The notes beneath the pieces were generated by a model. The model did no database searches and was not told the origin of the DNA. It was given only the letters and a program-made list of their open reading frames with translations. 64,000 bases of DNA, taken from Parapedobacter deserti (GTDB taxonomy: Bacteria; Bacteroidota; Bacteroidia; Sphingobacteriales; Sphingobacteriaceae). How positions within the stretch are numbered: position 1 is the first letter of the stretch; every line of letters starts with the position of its first letter. The translations under genes were made by a program, and so were the position numbers. Location: contig NZ_JBHRTA010000003.1 in NCBI RefSeq assembly GCF_042646065.1, positions 124,001 to 188,000 of the forward strand, given 5' to 3'. Positions 16,394 through 24,263 of this stretch are shown in pieces.

Positions 16394-17822
16394 TGCAGTG
16401 GTGATGGCTGGAACAACGGCGTCCGTACCTTTCCGTGCCCTAGGGCTCGATCTGCTGCGTGGTATGGCCATCATCGGTATGGTTCTGGCATCGTTGATTC
16501 CCTATGACGGCAATTGGCCCGGTTGGATGTACCATGCCCAGGTAGGGCCGCCCGCCTTCACATTTGATCCCGATAAGCCCGGCATCACTTGGGTGGATTT
16601 GGTCTTTCCGTTTTTTCTGTTTTCGATGGGGGCGGCTTTTCCGTTGGCGCTGGGTGGAAAACTGGAGAGGAACCAATACCTCCTGTTGTTTAAGGGCATC
16701 TTGAAACGGGGTGCTCTGCTGTTGTTTTTCGCGTTGGCGTTGGCCTACCTTACTCCCGGCAATCTCCAGGCCGGTAATCCAATTAACTGGCTTACCGCCT
16801 TAGTCGCTTTCGGCTGCTTTTTTCTCATATTTATGCCGCATAAGTGGAGTAAAACGCGGGGCTATCTTTTACAACTGGCCGGTTTTGCGCTGGTTGCAGC
16901 ATTGGTATGGGGCCATCATCACTATACGGGCAATTTTTTTTCCCTGTGGAAAAGCAACATCATTATTCTGGTACTCGCTAATATGGCTGTTTTCGGTTCG
17001 TTGATATGGGTACTCACCTCTCGAAACTGGTTGATGCGGATGGGCGTGCTGGCACTGTTTGCAGGGGTATGGCTTACGCATGGACTTCCCGGTAGTTGGA
17101 CGGCCCACCTTTGGGGATTTCATCCCTCGGTCGCTTGGTTCTACCAGTTTTCGTTCCTTAAATACCTTTGTGTGGTATTGCCCGGCTCCATACTGGGCGA
17201 CTTGCTGCTTAATTACCGGAAGGAGGCTGAAGGCCGTTTTGAAGAAAGCGACTACCGCTCTGCATGGTCCATCGTCCTGGTCAGCCTGCTTTTTGTGGTG
17301 TTGAATGTCTATACCCTCTATGCGCGGGAGTTGGTGGCCAACTTAGCAGGCAATGCCCTATTAGGGGTTGCCGGGTTCTTCATATTGCGGAATACGGGCA
17401 CGGGTAAGCTGACGCTATACCGGCGCCTGTTTCAATGGGGGTTTTTCTTTGTTGTACTGGGTGTATTCTTCGAGCCCTTTGAAGGCGGCATCAAGAAAGA
17501 CCCTTCTTCGTTCAGCTATTGGTTTTTAACCAGTGGCTTGGCGTTTCTTGCTTACCTGATATGTGACCGTATTGCCACGGTGGGCCGTCATAACGCGGTT
17601 GCGCTGGCGCTTATCCGATGTGGTCAAAATCCGATGATTGCATATGCCGCGGGCGCTTTTTTGGTAATGCCCGTCCTTGGTTTGTTACATATTTTGCCAT
17701 TATTGGATGGGTTGAAGCAGTACCATGCGCTGTTGGCTTTGGTCCGAACGGTGGTGGTGACAGTATTGGTGGTATGGACAACCGCTTATGCCACGAAAAG
17801 AAAATGGTTTTGGAAATCGTAA
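16383..17822 (+). CDS. DUF5009/HGSNAT-like acyltransferase membrane protein
   Basis: This 479-residue protein has about 11-12 transmembrane helices. The opening RALGLDLLRGMAIIGMVLASLIPY and the later GITWVDLVFPFFLFSMGAAFPLAL are hallmarks of the family that includes the eukaryotic heparan-alpha-glucosaminide N-acetyltransferase and bacterial DUF5009/DUF1624 proteins. The human enzyme moves acetyl from cytosolic acetyl-CoA across the membrane onto a terminal glucosamine; whether the bacterial relatives do so is not established. The start could be ATG 16383, which overlaps the preceding stop by 11 bp, or ATG 16404 (MAGTTASVPFRAL). The MFS gene follows after 6 bp. Within PUL 1 it suggests handling of an amino sugar or acylated sugar at the inner membrane. 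Confidence 0.85.
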   Translation: MLTSAVVMAGTTASVPFRALGLDLLRGMAIIGMVLASLIPYDGNWPGWMYHAQVGPPAFTFDPDKPGITWVDLVFPFFLFSMGAAFPLALGGKLERNQYLLLFKGILKRGALLLFFALALAYLTPGNLQAGNPINWLTALVAFGCFFLIFMPHKWSKTRGYLLQLAGFALVAALVWGHHHYTGNFFSLWKSNIIILVLANMAVFGSLIWVLTSRNWLMRMGVLALFAGVWLTHGLPGSWTAHLWGFHPSVAWFYQFSFLKYLCVVLPGSILGDLLLNYRKEAEGRFEESDYRSAWSIVLVSLLFVVLNVYTLYARELVANLAGNALLGVAGFFILRNTGTGKLTLYRRLFQWGFFFVVLGVFFEPFEGGIKKDPSSFSYWFLTSGLAFLAYLICDRIATVGRHNAVALALIRCGQNPMIAYAAGAFLVMPVLGLLHILPLLDGLKQYHALLALVRTVVVTVLVVWTTAYATKRKWFWKS

Positions 17823-17828
17823 CATCGC

Positions 17829-19115
17829 GTGACAACTAACAATACAAAGGCGCTATCGCCCATTTTTTGGATATCAACGACCTGGTTTGCCATGGGCTTG
17901 CCGTTTGTGGCCCTATCTGGCGCCAGTTCGATCATGTATAAAAATTTGGGCGTTTCAGACGCACAGATTGCTTTCTGGACGTCGTTAATTATGCTGCCCT
18001 GGACACTGAAGCCATTGTGGGGGCCGTTCCTTGAGTTGTATAAAACAAAAAAGTTCTTTGTATATACGACGCAAATTTTCACGGGCTTAGTGTTCGGCTT
18101 GGTTGGGTTGAGCCTCCAACTGGATCAATTCTTTAGTGTTTCCATAGCGTTGTTGACCATTATCGCAATCAGTGGCGCTACACACGACACTGCTGCCGAC
18201 GGCGTTTACCTCAATGAACTGAACCCGACCCAGCAAGCAAAATTTGTAGGTTGGCAAGGGGCGTTTTACAACGTCGCCAAGGTGTTTTCCGGCGGCCTGT
18301 TGGTTTACCTCGCCGGGGAGCTGGAACAACGGATCAGTATACCGTCGGCTTGGATGGTGGTGATGTTTTTTTATGGCTTGATCATGGTGGGTATCGGCAT
18401 GTACAGCATCAAAGCGCTGCCCTCTGGAGAAGAATCGGGCAGAAGCACTTCGTTGAAAGAAGGATTGCACACACTTAAGGATGTTGTGGTTACATTCTTC
18501 CAGAAGAAGAACATTGTATTCAGCCTTTTCTTCATCATCTTTTACCGTTTTGCTGAAGGGCAAGCAGTTAAGATCACACCGCTTTTCTTCAAGGCTGCAC
18601 GGAGTGAAGGCGGGTTGGGCTTGAGCACCTCGGAAATTGGTTTGTTCTACGGCGTATTCGGGGCCATAGCCTTCGTGTTGGGCTCCATCGTAGCAGGGCA
18701 CTACGTCTCTAAGAAGGGGTTGGACAGGTCGCGGTTGATGGTGCTGTGTGCGTTCTTCAACATCCCCTTTGTGGCTTACGCGCTTTTGGCGGCCTTTCAG
18801 CCGACCAATCTTCAACTGATTGCCGCAGCTATTGCAATTGAGTACTTCGGGTACGGCTTCGGCTTTATCGGGATTATATTGTTCATCATGCACAACATTG
18901 CCCCGGGAAAATATAAAATGGCACATTACGCGTTTGGAAGTGGGTTAGTCAACCTCGGATTTATGATACCATCAATGGTCAGTGGGGTGATCAGTGATCT
19001 GCTGGGTTATAAGGATTTCTTTGTTTGGGTATTGATTGCCACCATCCCTGCATTTGTGGTTTCCTGGTTGGTTCCGCTTCGAAGGCCCGAAGCGCTGCCC
19101 GATGAACAAACATAG
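17829..19115 (+). CDS. MFS sugar transporter (inner membrane)
   Basis: This 428-residue permease has twelve predicted helices. It begins with GTG at 17829; the N-terminus TTNNTKALSPIFWISTTWFAMGLPFVALSG matches the usual start of AmpG/sugar-type MFS carriers of Bacteroidota PULs, and no better ATG exists upstream. Helix 4 carries ISGATHDTAADGVYLNEL, typical of the AmpG-like branch, whose known members import anhydromuropeptides. There is a charged central loop near residue 200 (GEESGRSTSLKEG) and a C-terminal LVPLRRPEALPDE. It follows the DUF5009 gene by 6 bp and precedes two SGNH esterases, so it probably imports the mono- or disaccharide product of PUL 1. Confidence 0.9.
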   Translation: MTTNNTKALSPIFWISTTWFAMGLPFVALSGASSIMYKNLGVSDAQIAFWTSLIMLPWTLKPLWGPFLELYKTKKFFVYTTQIFTGLVFGLVGLSLQLDQFFSVSIALLTIIAISGATHDTAADGVYLNELNPTQQAKFVGWQGAFYNVAKVFSGGLLVYLAGELEQRISIPSAWMVVMFFYGLIMVGIGMYSIKALPSGEESGRSTSLKEGLHTLKDVVVTFFQKKNIVFSLFFIIFYRFAEGQAVKITPLFFKAARSEGGLGLSTSEIGLFYGVFGAIAFVLGSIVAGHYVSKKGLDRSRLMVLCAFFNIPFVAYALLAAFQPTNLQLIAAAIAIEYFGYGFGFIGIILFIMHNIAPGKYKMAHYAFGSGLVNLGFMIPSMVSGVISDLLGYKDFFVWVLIATIPAFVVSWLVPLRRPEALPDEQT

Positions 19116-19141
19116 ACATAGACACAGATTTAGTTAAAAAA

Positions 19142-19828
19142 ATGAACATACAAAAAACGATATGCGCAGGCGTGACGGTGTGTGGGTTATGTATTGGCAC
19201 TACCGTTGCACAGCACCCCGTTGACAGCAATTATGTGTTTTCCCAGTATACTGAACGGGTTCAATATTTCCAGTCGCTGCCCCGTACTAAAAAGGCCATC
19301 GTGTTTTTGGGAAACAGCCTTACCGAGGCTGGCCGGTGGAGCGATATCTTGCCCGGCAGGCCCGTCATTAACCGGGGCATTAGCGGCGATATCTCCTACG
19401 GCGTAATCGCCCGTTTAGACGAGGTGCTTTCACACAAGCCGGCAAAGATATTTTTAATGATCGGGGTAAATGACCTGAAGCGGGATGTGCCACCTGGTTA
19501 CATCATTGAGAATTATAAACGCATGGTGGCCCGGATCCGCAAGGATTCCCCGAAAACGGTGATATACCTGAACAGCGTGCTGCCAGTGAATCCGGACATA
19601 CTGATTGAGCCCTTCAAAGCAGTGAAAAACGAAGATATTTCCGTGCTGAACGCAGCATTGAAAGTGATAGCCAGCGAGAACAAAAAAACAATCTTTGTTG
19701 ACCTTAACCCTGTAGTGGCTGATGAACGGGGATACCTTCGAAACGAAATCACGCCAGACGGTATCCACCTGGAGGTCGCGGCATATGTGCCATTGGTGGC
19801 GTATTTAAAACAGATAAAAGCGTTGTAA
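19142..19828 (+). CDS. secreted SGNH/GDSL hydrolase B (acetylxylan/sialate esterase type)
   Basis: This 228-residue protein has a signal peptide ending near GTTVAQ. The SGNH blocks are VFLGNSLTEAG (Ser), NRGISGD (Gly), FLMIGVNDLKRDVP (Asn) and ITPDGIHLE (Asp and His). The spacing and the GNSxTE block resemble platelet-activating-factor-acetylhydrolase-like and acetyl esterases often found in PULs. It forms a tandem pair with the next gene, one base apart, and the two are clearly paralogous (GNSLTEAGRW/GNSITERGDW; GVNDL/GIND). Removal of O-acetyl groups from imported oligosaccharides in the periplasm is the likely role. Confidence 0.88.
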   Translation: MNIQKTICAGVTVCGLCIGTTVAQHPVDSNYVFSQYTERVQYFQSLPRTKKAIVFLGNSLTEAGRWSDILPGRPVINRGISGDISYGVIARLDEVLSHKPAKIFLMIGVNDLKRDVPPGYIIENYKRMVARIRKDSPKTVIYLNSVLPVNPDILIEPFKAVKNEDISVLNAALKVIASENKKTIFVDLNPVVADERGYLRNEITPDGIHLEVAAYVPLVAYLKQIKAL

Positions 19829-19829
19829 A

Positions 19830-20513
19830 ATGATGACACGGTTAACGATAATACTGGGGCTGTTTGCCGGATGGATGGGCACGGCTTTGGCCCAGGAGAC
19901 TGCAACGATCGATAGCAGTTATCGCAACTGGTACTATGATTCACGGGAGAAATTGTACCAGCAGCTGGAAGGCACGCGCTACGATGTGGTGTTTCTGGGT
20001 AATAGCATCACCGAGCGGGGCGACTGGCAGGAGTTAATCGGAACCCGTTACGCGGTGGCTAACCGGGGAATTGGCGGCGATAATACATTTGGCGTGCTGG
20101 CCCGCCTGGACGGGGTAATCCGGATCCAGCCGAAGAAATTGTTTTTGATGATTGGTATCAACGACATCGGGAGGGGTTTGCCGGTAGATGTTATTTTGCA
20201 GAACTATCGGCAGATCGTATCCCGTATTCAAAGCGAAAGCCCGAATACGACCTTATATCTGCAAGCGGTGTTGCCGCTCAATGAATCGGTGCTGCCTTAT
20301 GACTACCTGAAAAACAAGTCGGAACAAATTAAAGCGCTGAACTCAGGAATCCGGGGTATCGCCCACGAACAGGGTTTAACCTTCGTAGATCTGCGCGGGG
20401 TGTTAGCCGACGAAGAAGTGCTTAAAGCAGACTTTACGTCGGACGGTATCCACCTTAAGCCGCAAGCCTACCAGCATTGGGTAGCTTACCTGAAAGCAAA
20501 GCGTTTTTTATAG
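19830..20513 (+). CDS. secreted SGNH/GDSL hydrolase C
   Basis: This 227-residue tandem paralogue of hydrolase B has a signal peptide ending near GTALAQE. The blocks are VFLGNSITERG (Ser), NRGIGGDN (Gly), FLMIGINDIGRGLP (Asn) and FTSDGIHLK (Asp and His). Conserved lengths and motif spacing suggest a fairly recent duplication followed by divergence, perhaps for different acetyl positions or chain contexts. The annotated ATG is followed at once by a second ATG (19833), so the start is uncertain by one codon. Together with the gene at 13135 it makes three esterases in one operon, which points to a heavily acylated substrate. Confidence 0.88.
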   Translation: MMTRLTIILGLFAGWMGTALAQETATIDSSYRNWYYDSREKLYQQLEGTRYDVVFLGNSITERGDWQELIGTRYAVANRGIGGDNTFGVLARLDGVIRIQPKKLFLMIGINDIGRGLPVDVILQNYRQIVSRIQSESPNTTLYLQAVLPLNESVLPYDYLKNKSEQIKALNSGIRGIAHEQGLTFVDLRGVLADEEVLKADFTSDGIHLKPQAYQHWVAYLKAKRFL

Positions 20514-20532
20514 CAATCAACATACATGAACG

Positions 20533-21468
20533 ATGAGGATCACTGGAACCTTTATTGACGAAATCAGCCACGATATACCGCATCAGAACTGGGGAAAGGC
20601 AGAATGGGATGCCGACTTCGGCCATATGAAGGCCATCGGTATCGACACGGTCATCTTGATCCGGAGCGGTTACCGACGGTTCATCACCTATCCATCGCCT
20701 TGGCTTCAGCAGCACCTGGGTTGCTATGAACCGCCCGTGGATTTGGTGGAACTTTTCCTGCAGCTGGCGGAGAAGCACGGCATGAAGTTTTATTTCGGCC
20801 TGTACGATAGCGGAAAATATTGGGATACCGGCGATATGCAGCACGAAATCGATGCCAACCGGTATGTCATCGATGAGGTGTGGGCCAAATACGGCCATTA
20901 TTCCAGCTTCGGTGGCTGGTACCTCAGCATGGAAATCAGCCGGAAAACGAAGGGCGCGGCAGCTGCATTCCGCACGTTAGGCATGCAGTGTAAGGACGTG
21001 AGCGGCAATCTGCCAACCTTCATTTCGCCATGGATAGATGGGAAAAAGGCGGTGTTAGCGGCGTCGTCTTCATTGACCAAAGCCGAGAGCGTGTCGCTCA
21101 AAGCCCACGAGGAAGAATGGGGAGAAATTTTTACGGAAATCAAGGGAGCGGTAGATGCGGTGGCTTTCCAAGACGGCCATATCGACTACCATGAACTCGG
21201 GGATTTCTTTGCGGTGAATAAGCGGTTGGCTGACGCACACGGCATGGCTTGTTGGACGAATGCCGAATCGTTTGACCGCGACATGCCTATCAAGTTTTTG
21301 CCGATTAAGTTTGAAAAATTGAGGCTGAAGCTCGAGGCTGCCCGGCAGGCAGGCTATGACAAGGCCATCACATTTGAGTTTTCGCATTTTATGAGCCCCC
21401 AATCTGCCTATATGCAGGCCGGACACCTCTTCAACCGGTACCAGGAATATATGGAATCATTGACTTAA
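20533..21468 (+). CDS. DUF4434 TIM-barrel protein (putative glycoside hydrolase, cytoplasmic)
   Basis: This 311-residue protein starts MRITGTFIDEISHDIPHQNWGKAEWDADF, the recognisable opening of DUF4434, a family of predicted (beta/alpha)8 glycosidases. Other landmarks are HMKAIGIDTVILIRSG, AEKHGMKFYFGLYDSGKYW, GGWYLSMEIS (an acidic residue at the expected barrel strand 4 end), AVAFQDGHIDY, ACWTNAESF and AITFEFSHFMSP. Many relatives are exported and carry an extra DUF5109 domain; this one has neither signal peptide nor extra domain, so it should act in the cytoplasm after MFS import. It lies between SGNH hydrolase C and the AGE epimerase. Enzymatic activity is predicted, and I know of no substrate. 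Confidence 0.8.
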   Translation: MRITGTFIDEISHDIPHQNWGKAEWDADFGHMKAIGIDTVILIRSGYRRFITYPSPWLQQHLGCYEPPVDLVELFLQLAEKHGMKFYFGLYDSGKYWDTGDMQHEIDANRYVIDEVWAKYGHYSSFGGWYLSMEISRKTKGAAAAFRTLGMQCKDVSGNLPTFISPWIDGKKAVLAASSSLTKAESVSLKAHEEEWGEIFTEIKGAVDAVAFQDGHIDYHELGDFFAVNKRLADAHGMACWTNAESFDRDMPIKFLPIKFEKLRLKLEAARQAGYDKAITFEFSHFMSPQSAYMQAGHLFNRYQEYMESLT

Positions 21469-21497
21469 CTATTTTTTATTTTATTACAAGCGATATC

Positions 21498-22673
21498 ATG
21501 TTGGAGTATATTAAACAATACAAGAAAGAGCTGCTGGAGAATGTATTACCTTTTTGGATGAAGCATTCAAAGGATAATCTATACGGAGGATTTTTCACTT
21601 CATTATCACGTGACGGGTCGGTGTATGATACGGATAAATTCATGTGGTTGCAAGGTAGGCAGATATGGACGCTTTCGGCTATGTACGACAAGGTCTCGCC
21701 GAATCCCGAGTGGTTGCTAATGGCCAAACAGGGTGCGAGTTTCATCCTGAAACACGGCCGGGACGAACAGGGCAACTGGTATTTTGCATTCAATCGGCAA
21801 GGTCAACCATTGGTGCAGCCATATAACATCTTTTCCGACTGTTTCGCCGCGATGGGCCTGGGCGCTTTGTACAGAATCGAACCACAGGATGAGTATGCGC
21901 AGGTAGCGCGGGATACATTTATGAATATTCTGAAACGGAGGCACAACACCAAAGGCATATATAACAAATCGGTGGCGGGTACCCGTGACTTAAAGGGCTT
22001 TTCCCTGCCTATGATTTTGAGCAATCTCTCACTTGAAATCGAACATCTGCTCGACAAGCGGGTGGTCGATGGCTTGATTGATGAGGTTATTTACGAAGTC
22101 ATGGAGGTGTTTTTTCAGGAAGATTCAGGGTTGATCGTGGAGCATGTGTTTATGGATGGCTCATTTTCGGACTCGTTCGACGGTCGGCTGGTCAATCCGG
22201 GGCATATACTTGAAGCGATGTGGTTCATGATGGACCTGGCTGTAAGACGCAAAGACGCCGATCTGCTTAACAGATGCGTCGATATCGCGTTAAGGGCGGC
22301 GGATTACGGCTGGGATGAAAAATATGGTGGTTTATTTTATTTCATGGATATTAAAAACAAGCCTCCGCAGCAGTTGGAATGGGACCAAAAGCTTTGGTGG
22401 GTGCATTTGGAGGCACTGGTGTGTATGGCCAAGGCGTGGCAATTGACCGGGCGGCCAGACTGCAAAGACTGGTTTGTGAAACTGCACGACTACACCTTCC
22501 AGCGCTTTTCTGACCCGGCATATGGTGAGTGGTTTGGCTACCTAAACCGGCAAGGCGAGGTGCTATTGCCGGTCAAAGGGGGCAAATGGAAGGGATGTTT
22601 CCATGTACCGCGGGCTTTATACCAGATTTACACTACACTCGAACTGGCTAAGCGGAATCCTGTCACCGTATAA
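21498..22673 (+). CDS. AGE family sugar epimerase/isomerase
   Basis: This 391-residue protein has the usual length for the family and no signal peptide. Features of N-acylglucosamine 2-epimerases (alpha6/alpha6 barrel) include NLYGGFFTSLSRDGSVYDTDKFMWLQGRQIWTLS split across residues 27-60, LVNPGHILEAMWFMMD (His of the active site), WWVHLEALVCM and KGCFHVPRALYQIY. Known members interconvert GlcNAc/ManNAc, cellobiose/glucosyl-mannose or mannose/glucose, so the exact sugar is open. It is the last gene of PUL 1 and faces the glutathione peroxidase gene convergently. In the pathway it would epimerise the liberated sugar in the cytoplasm. Confidence 0.9.
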   Translation: MLEYIKQYKKELLENVLPFWMKHSKDNLYGGFFTSLSRDGSVYDTDKFMWLQGRQIWTLSAMYDKVSPNPEWLLMAKQGASFILKHGRDEQGNWYFAFNRQGQPLVQPYNIFSDCFAAMGLGALYRIEPQDEYAQVARDTFMNILKRRHNTKGIYNKSVAGTRDLKGFSLPMILSNLSLEIEHLLDKRVVDGLIDEVIYEVMEVFFQEDSGLIVEHVFMDGSFSDSFDGRLVNPGHILEAMWFMMDLAVRRKDADLLNRCVDIALRAADYGWDEKYGGLFYFMDIKNKPPQQLEWDQKLWWVHLEALVCMAKAWQLTGRPDCKDWFVKLHDYTFQRFSDPAYGEWFGYLNRQGEVLLPVKGGKWKGCFHVPRALYQIYTTLELAKRNPVTV

Positions 22674-22697
22674 TACGAATGGGGTGATGATGCATAT

Positions 22698-23183
22698 TCA
22701 TGCATCCAGCAACCTACGTATGTCGGGCTCGATGGCTTCAGGCTTGGTTGGGGGGCTGTATCGCTTGAAGGGTTTCCCTTCCTTGTCGATTAGGAACTTG
22801 GTGAAGTTCCATCTGATGCGGCTACCGAAAAGGCCTCCCAGCCGGGTTTTCAGGTATTTGAATGCCGGATGGGTATTTTTACCATTGACGTCGCATTTCT
22901 CAAATAGTTGAAACGTCACCCCGTGATTGATTTTACATGTTTCCTCTACGGTGTCGTTGGTTTCAGGCTCCTGCCCCATGAATTGATTGCAAGGAAACCC
23001 CAGTACCACGAGTCCGGTGTCTTTATACCGCTGGTGCAGGGCTTCGAGGCCTTCAAATTGCGGTGCAAGGCCGCATTTAGTCGCGGTATTGACAACCAAG
23101 ATAACGTTGCCTTCAAAGGTTGACATTGGAACGGTCCTTCCCTGTGGCGTGTTGGCCGATAAATCGTAAAACGTTGTTGCCAT
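22698..23183 (-). CDS. glutathione peroxidase family protein (thiol peroxidase)
   Basis: This 161-residue protein starts at ATG 23183 (MATTFYDLSANTPQG); an upstream in-frame ATG would add an unnatural hydrophobic extension. The peroxidatic cysteine is Cys37 in NTATKCGLAPQFEGL. The Gln and Trp of the catalytic triad appear in GFPCNQFMGQEP and RIRWNFTKFLID. Bacterial Cys-type members usually take electrons from thioredoxin and reduce organic hydroperoxides in the cytoplasm. The position is convergent to PUL 1, with a short GATGCAT-N4-ATGCATC hairpin (22689-22706) at the shared 3' boundary. It has no obvious functional link to its neighbours. Confidence 0.93.
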   Translation of the reverse strand: MATTFYDLSANTPQGRTVPMSTFEGNVILVVNTATKCGLAPQFEGLEALHQRYKDTGLVVLGFPCNQFMGQEPETNDTVEETCKINHGVTFQLFEKCDVNGKNTHPAFKYLKTRLGGLFGSRIRWNFTKFLIDKEGKPFKRYSPPTKPEAIEPDIRRLLDA

Positions 23184-23386
23184 GAAGCTAAGGTACGTAA
23201 ATATTCCTATCTTTTCCACGGCTTGGCTTTTGGGTTTCAGGGCTATCGATGTTCTTCGAGCACCAATTTGACTTTATCACCGATACGATAGCTTTCTTAG
23301 GTTATCTTCGAAAACCTATAATCCCCTTAGCGTAGCCTGTGTTAATTTCCGAGGACTTTCTTAAAACTTGTTTTATGTTTTTTGAA

Positions 23387-23489
23387 GAAGCGCGTGCTGT
23401 TCGGAATCGGACACCCGCTGTTCGATATCGGACGGTGTGGTTGTATTGGCCGTTGCCGAATTACTGGATGGGGTTATTTAACCAGTCGT
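23387..23489 (+). repeat. 100-bp repeat, copy 2, with tandem-dyad operator and -24/-12-like boxes
   Basis: This copy aligns without gaps to 25027-25129, with five differences over the first 78 bp and more after that. It contains TGTTCGGAATCGGACA (23398-23413) and TGTTCGATATCGGACG (23419-23434), centres 21 bp apart. The -24/-12-like pair TGT...TTGCC has GC at 23455-23456 and one mismatch in the -24 GG. The right end of the similarity runs into the last codons of hepT (which ends at 23474). The module points rightwards, away from any plus-strand gene nearby, so it may be a relic of a lost operon. Confidence 0.65.
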
Positions 23490-23920
23490 GCAAAATCAAT
23501 ATGCTTATAATACGTGCTGTTTTTGGCGATTGTCAATTCCTCTTTCCATAGACTGTTGTTGAGTAGACGGTCGTTAATGAGGGCCTCGATGCGTTCCTTC
23601 AATGGCGTGAGGTGGTTTTTGATCAGATCAAAGACCTTAAAAGTATCCAGTCCGGCATAGTCGTGAGCGACCCTGTTTCGGAACCCAACAACCAATCGCC
23701 AGGGTATGGCCGGATAATCCGATTTTAACGAGTCGGAGAGCCGTGTAGCCTGTTCACCGATATTAATTATCAGCATAAGACTTGCGTTGAAATCTTTTTG
23801 GTCGTTGGCAAAGAAGAAATCAAGCACATCGTCGTACGGCGACGCATATAGATGAATTTTCTGTATGGATTCCAGTATACGAAGGAGGTAAGTTAAGTCG
23901 TTATCAGGATTTTGTTGCAT
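23474..23920 (-). CDS. hepT: HepT-like RNase toxin (DUF86)
   Basis: This 148-residue HEPN-domain protein has the active-site motif R-X4-H-X-Y, present as RNRVAHDY (about 82-89). The family toxins cleave RNA and are neutralised when the partner nucleotidyltransferase AMPylates the tyrosine of that motif. The C-terminus has a helical tail (LKERIEALINDRLLNNSLWKEEL). The gene overlaps the upstream mntA-like gene by 17 bp, the usual operon arrangement with antitoxin first. HepT/MntA modules are mobile stability or defence elements. This one lies between two copies of a regulatory repeat and beside a deleted permease gene, a typical scar location. Confidence 0.88.
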   Translation of the reverse strand: MQQNPDNDLTYLLRILESIQKIHLYASPYDDVLDFFFANDQKDFNASLMLIINIGEQATRLSDSLKSDYPAIPWRLVVGFRNRVAHDYAGLDTFKVFDLIKNHLTPLKERIEALINDRLLNNSLWKEELTIAKNSTYYKHIDFARLVK

Positions 23921-24197
23921 ACCGCATATCCTTCATGGCTCGGTGTAATATGATAGGTTCTGCTAACGTTTTAATCAAAATGTCGACCGGAGTATTTAAG
24001 TCGGACTCAAGCTGTGCCTGAAGGTTAATCAGGGCTTCAAACGGGATTGGTGTATCGATCATTAAATCAATATCATGGAACGCCTCGTCTCGGGACAGTG
24101 ACCCAAAGACCCCAATTTGATCTAATCCATAGCGATCAAAAATTTGGTTAGATCTTAGATAGGATTGCAACGAAGCAAAATCACGCACCTTTTCCAT
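23904..24197 (-). CDS. mntA: MntA-type minimal nucleotidyltransferase antitoxin
   Basis: This 97-residue protein has the polymerase-beta-like nucleotidyltransferase core: IGVFGSLSRDEAFHDIDLMID contains the G-S motif followed by D-I-D (residues about 31-43), with one residue fewer than the common GSX10DXD spacing. In characterised pairs this enzyme transfers AMP from ATP to the HepT active-site tyrosine and so acts as antitoxin. It starts at ATG 24197, 66 bp left of the end of the FtsX remnant, and its 3' end overlaps hepT by 17 bp. The shortened spacing should not abolish metal binding, but activity is untested. Confidence 0.88.
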   Translation of the reverse strand: MEKVRDFASLQSYLRSNQIFDRYGLDQIGVFGSLSRDEAFHDIDLMIDTPIPFEALINLQAQLESDLNTPVDILIKTLAEPIILHRAMKDMRYATKS

Positions 24198-24263
24198 AGC
24201 GCTAAAGTCGTGATTTTATTGCTAATATGCAACTGCAAATATGGAAGTATTTAGCGATATGCA

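Noticed and set aside
18087..18926. 279-codon open frame on the minus strand
   Set aside because: It lies wholly inside the MFS transporter gene, has unnatural composition (many His, Gln, Cys) and no domain character; it is a shadow frame.
22689..22706. GATGCAT-N4-ATGCATC hairpin at the 3' junction of the AGE epimerase and glutathione peroxidase genes
   Set aside because: No T-tract on either strand and it overlaps the peroxidase stop codon; not convincing as a terminator on its own.
23243..23300. Short minus-strand stretch reading SYRIGDKVKLVLEEHR before a stop, a possible gene remnant
   Set aside because: Only 16 residues between stops; it looks protein-like but is too short to assign to any family.
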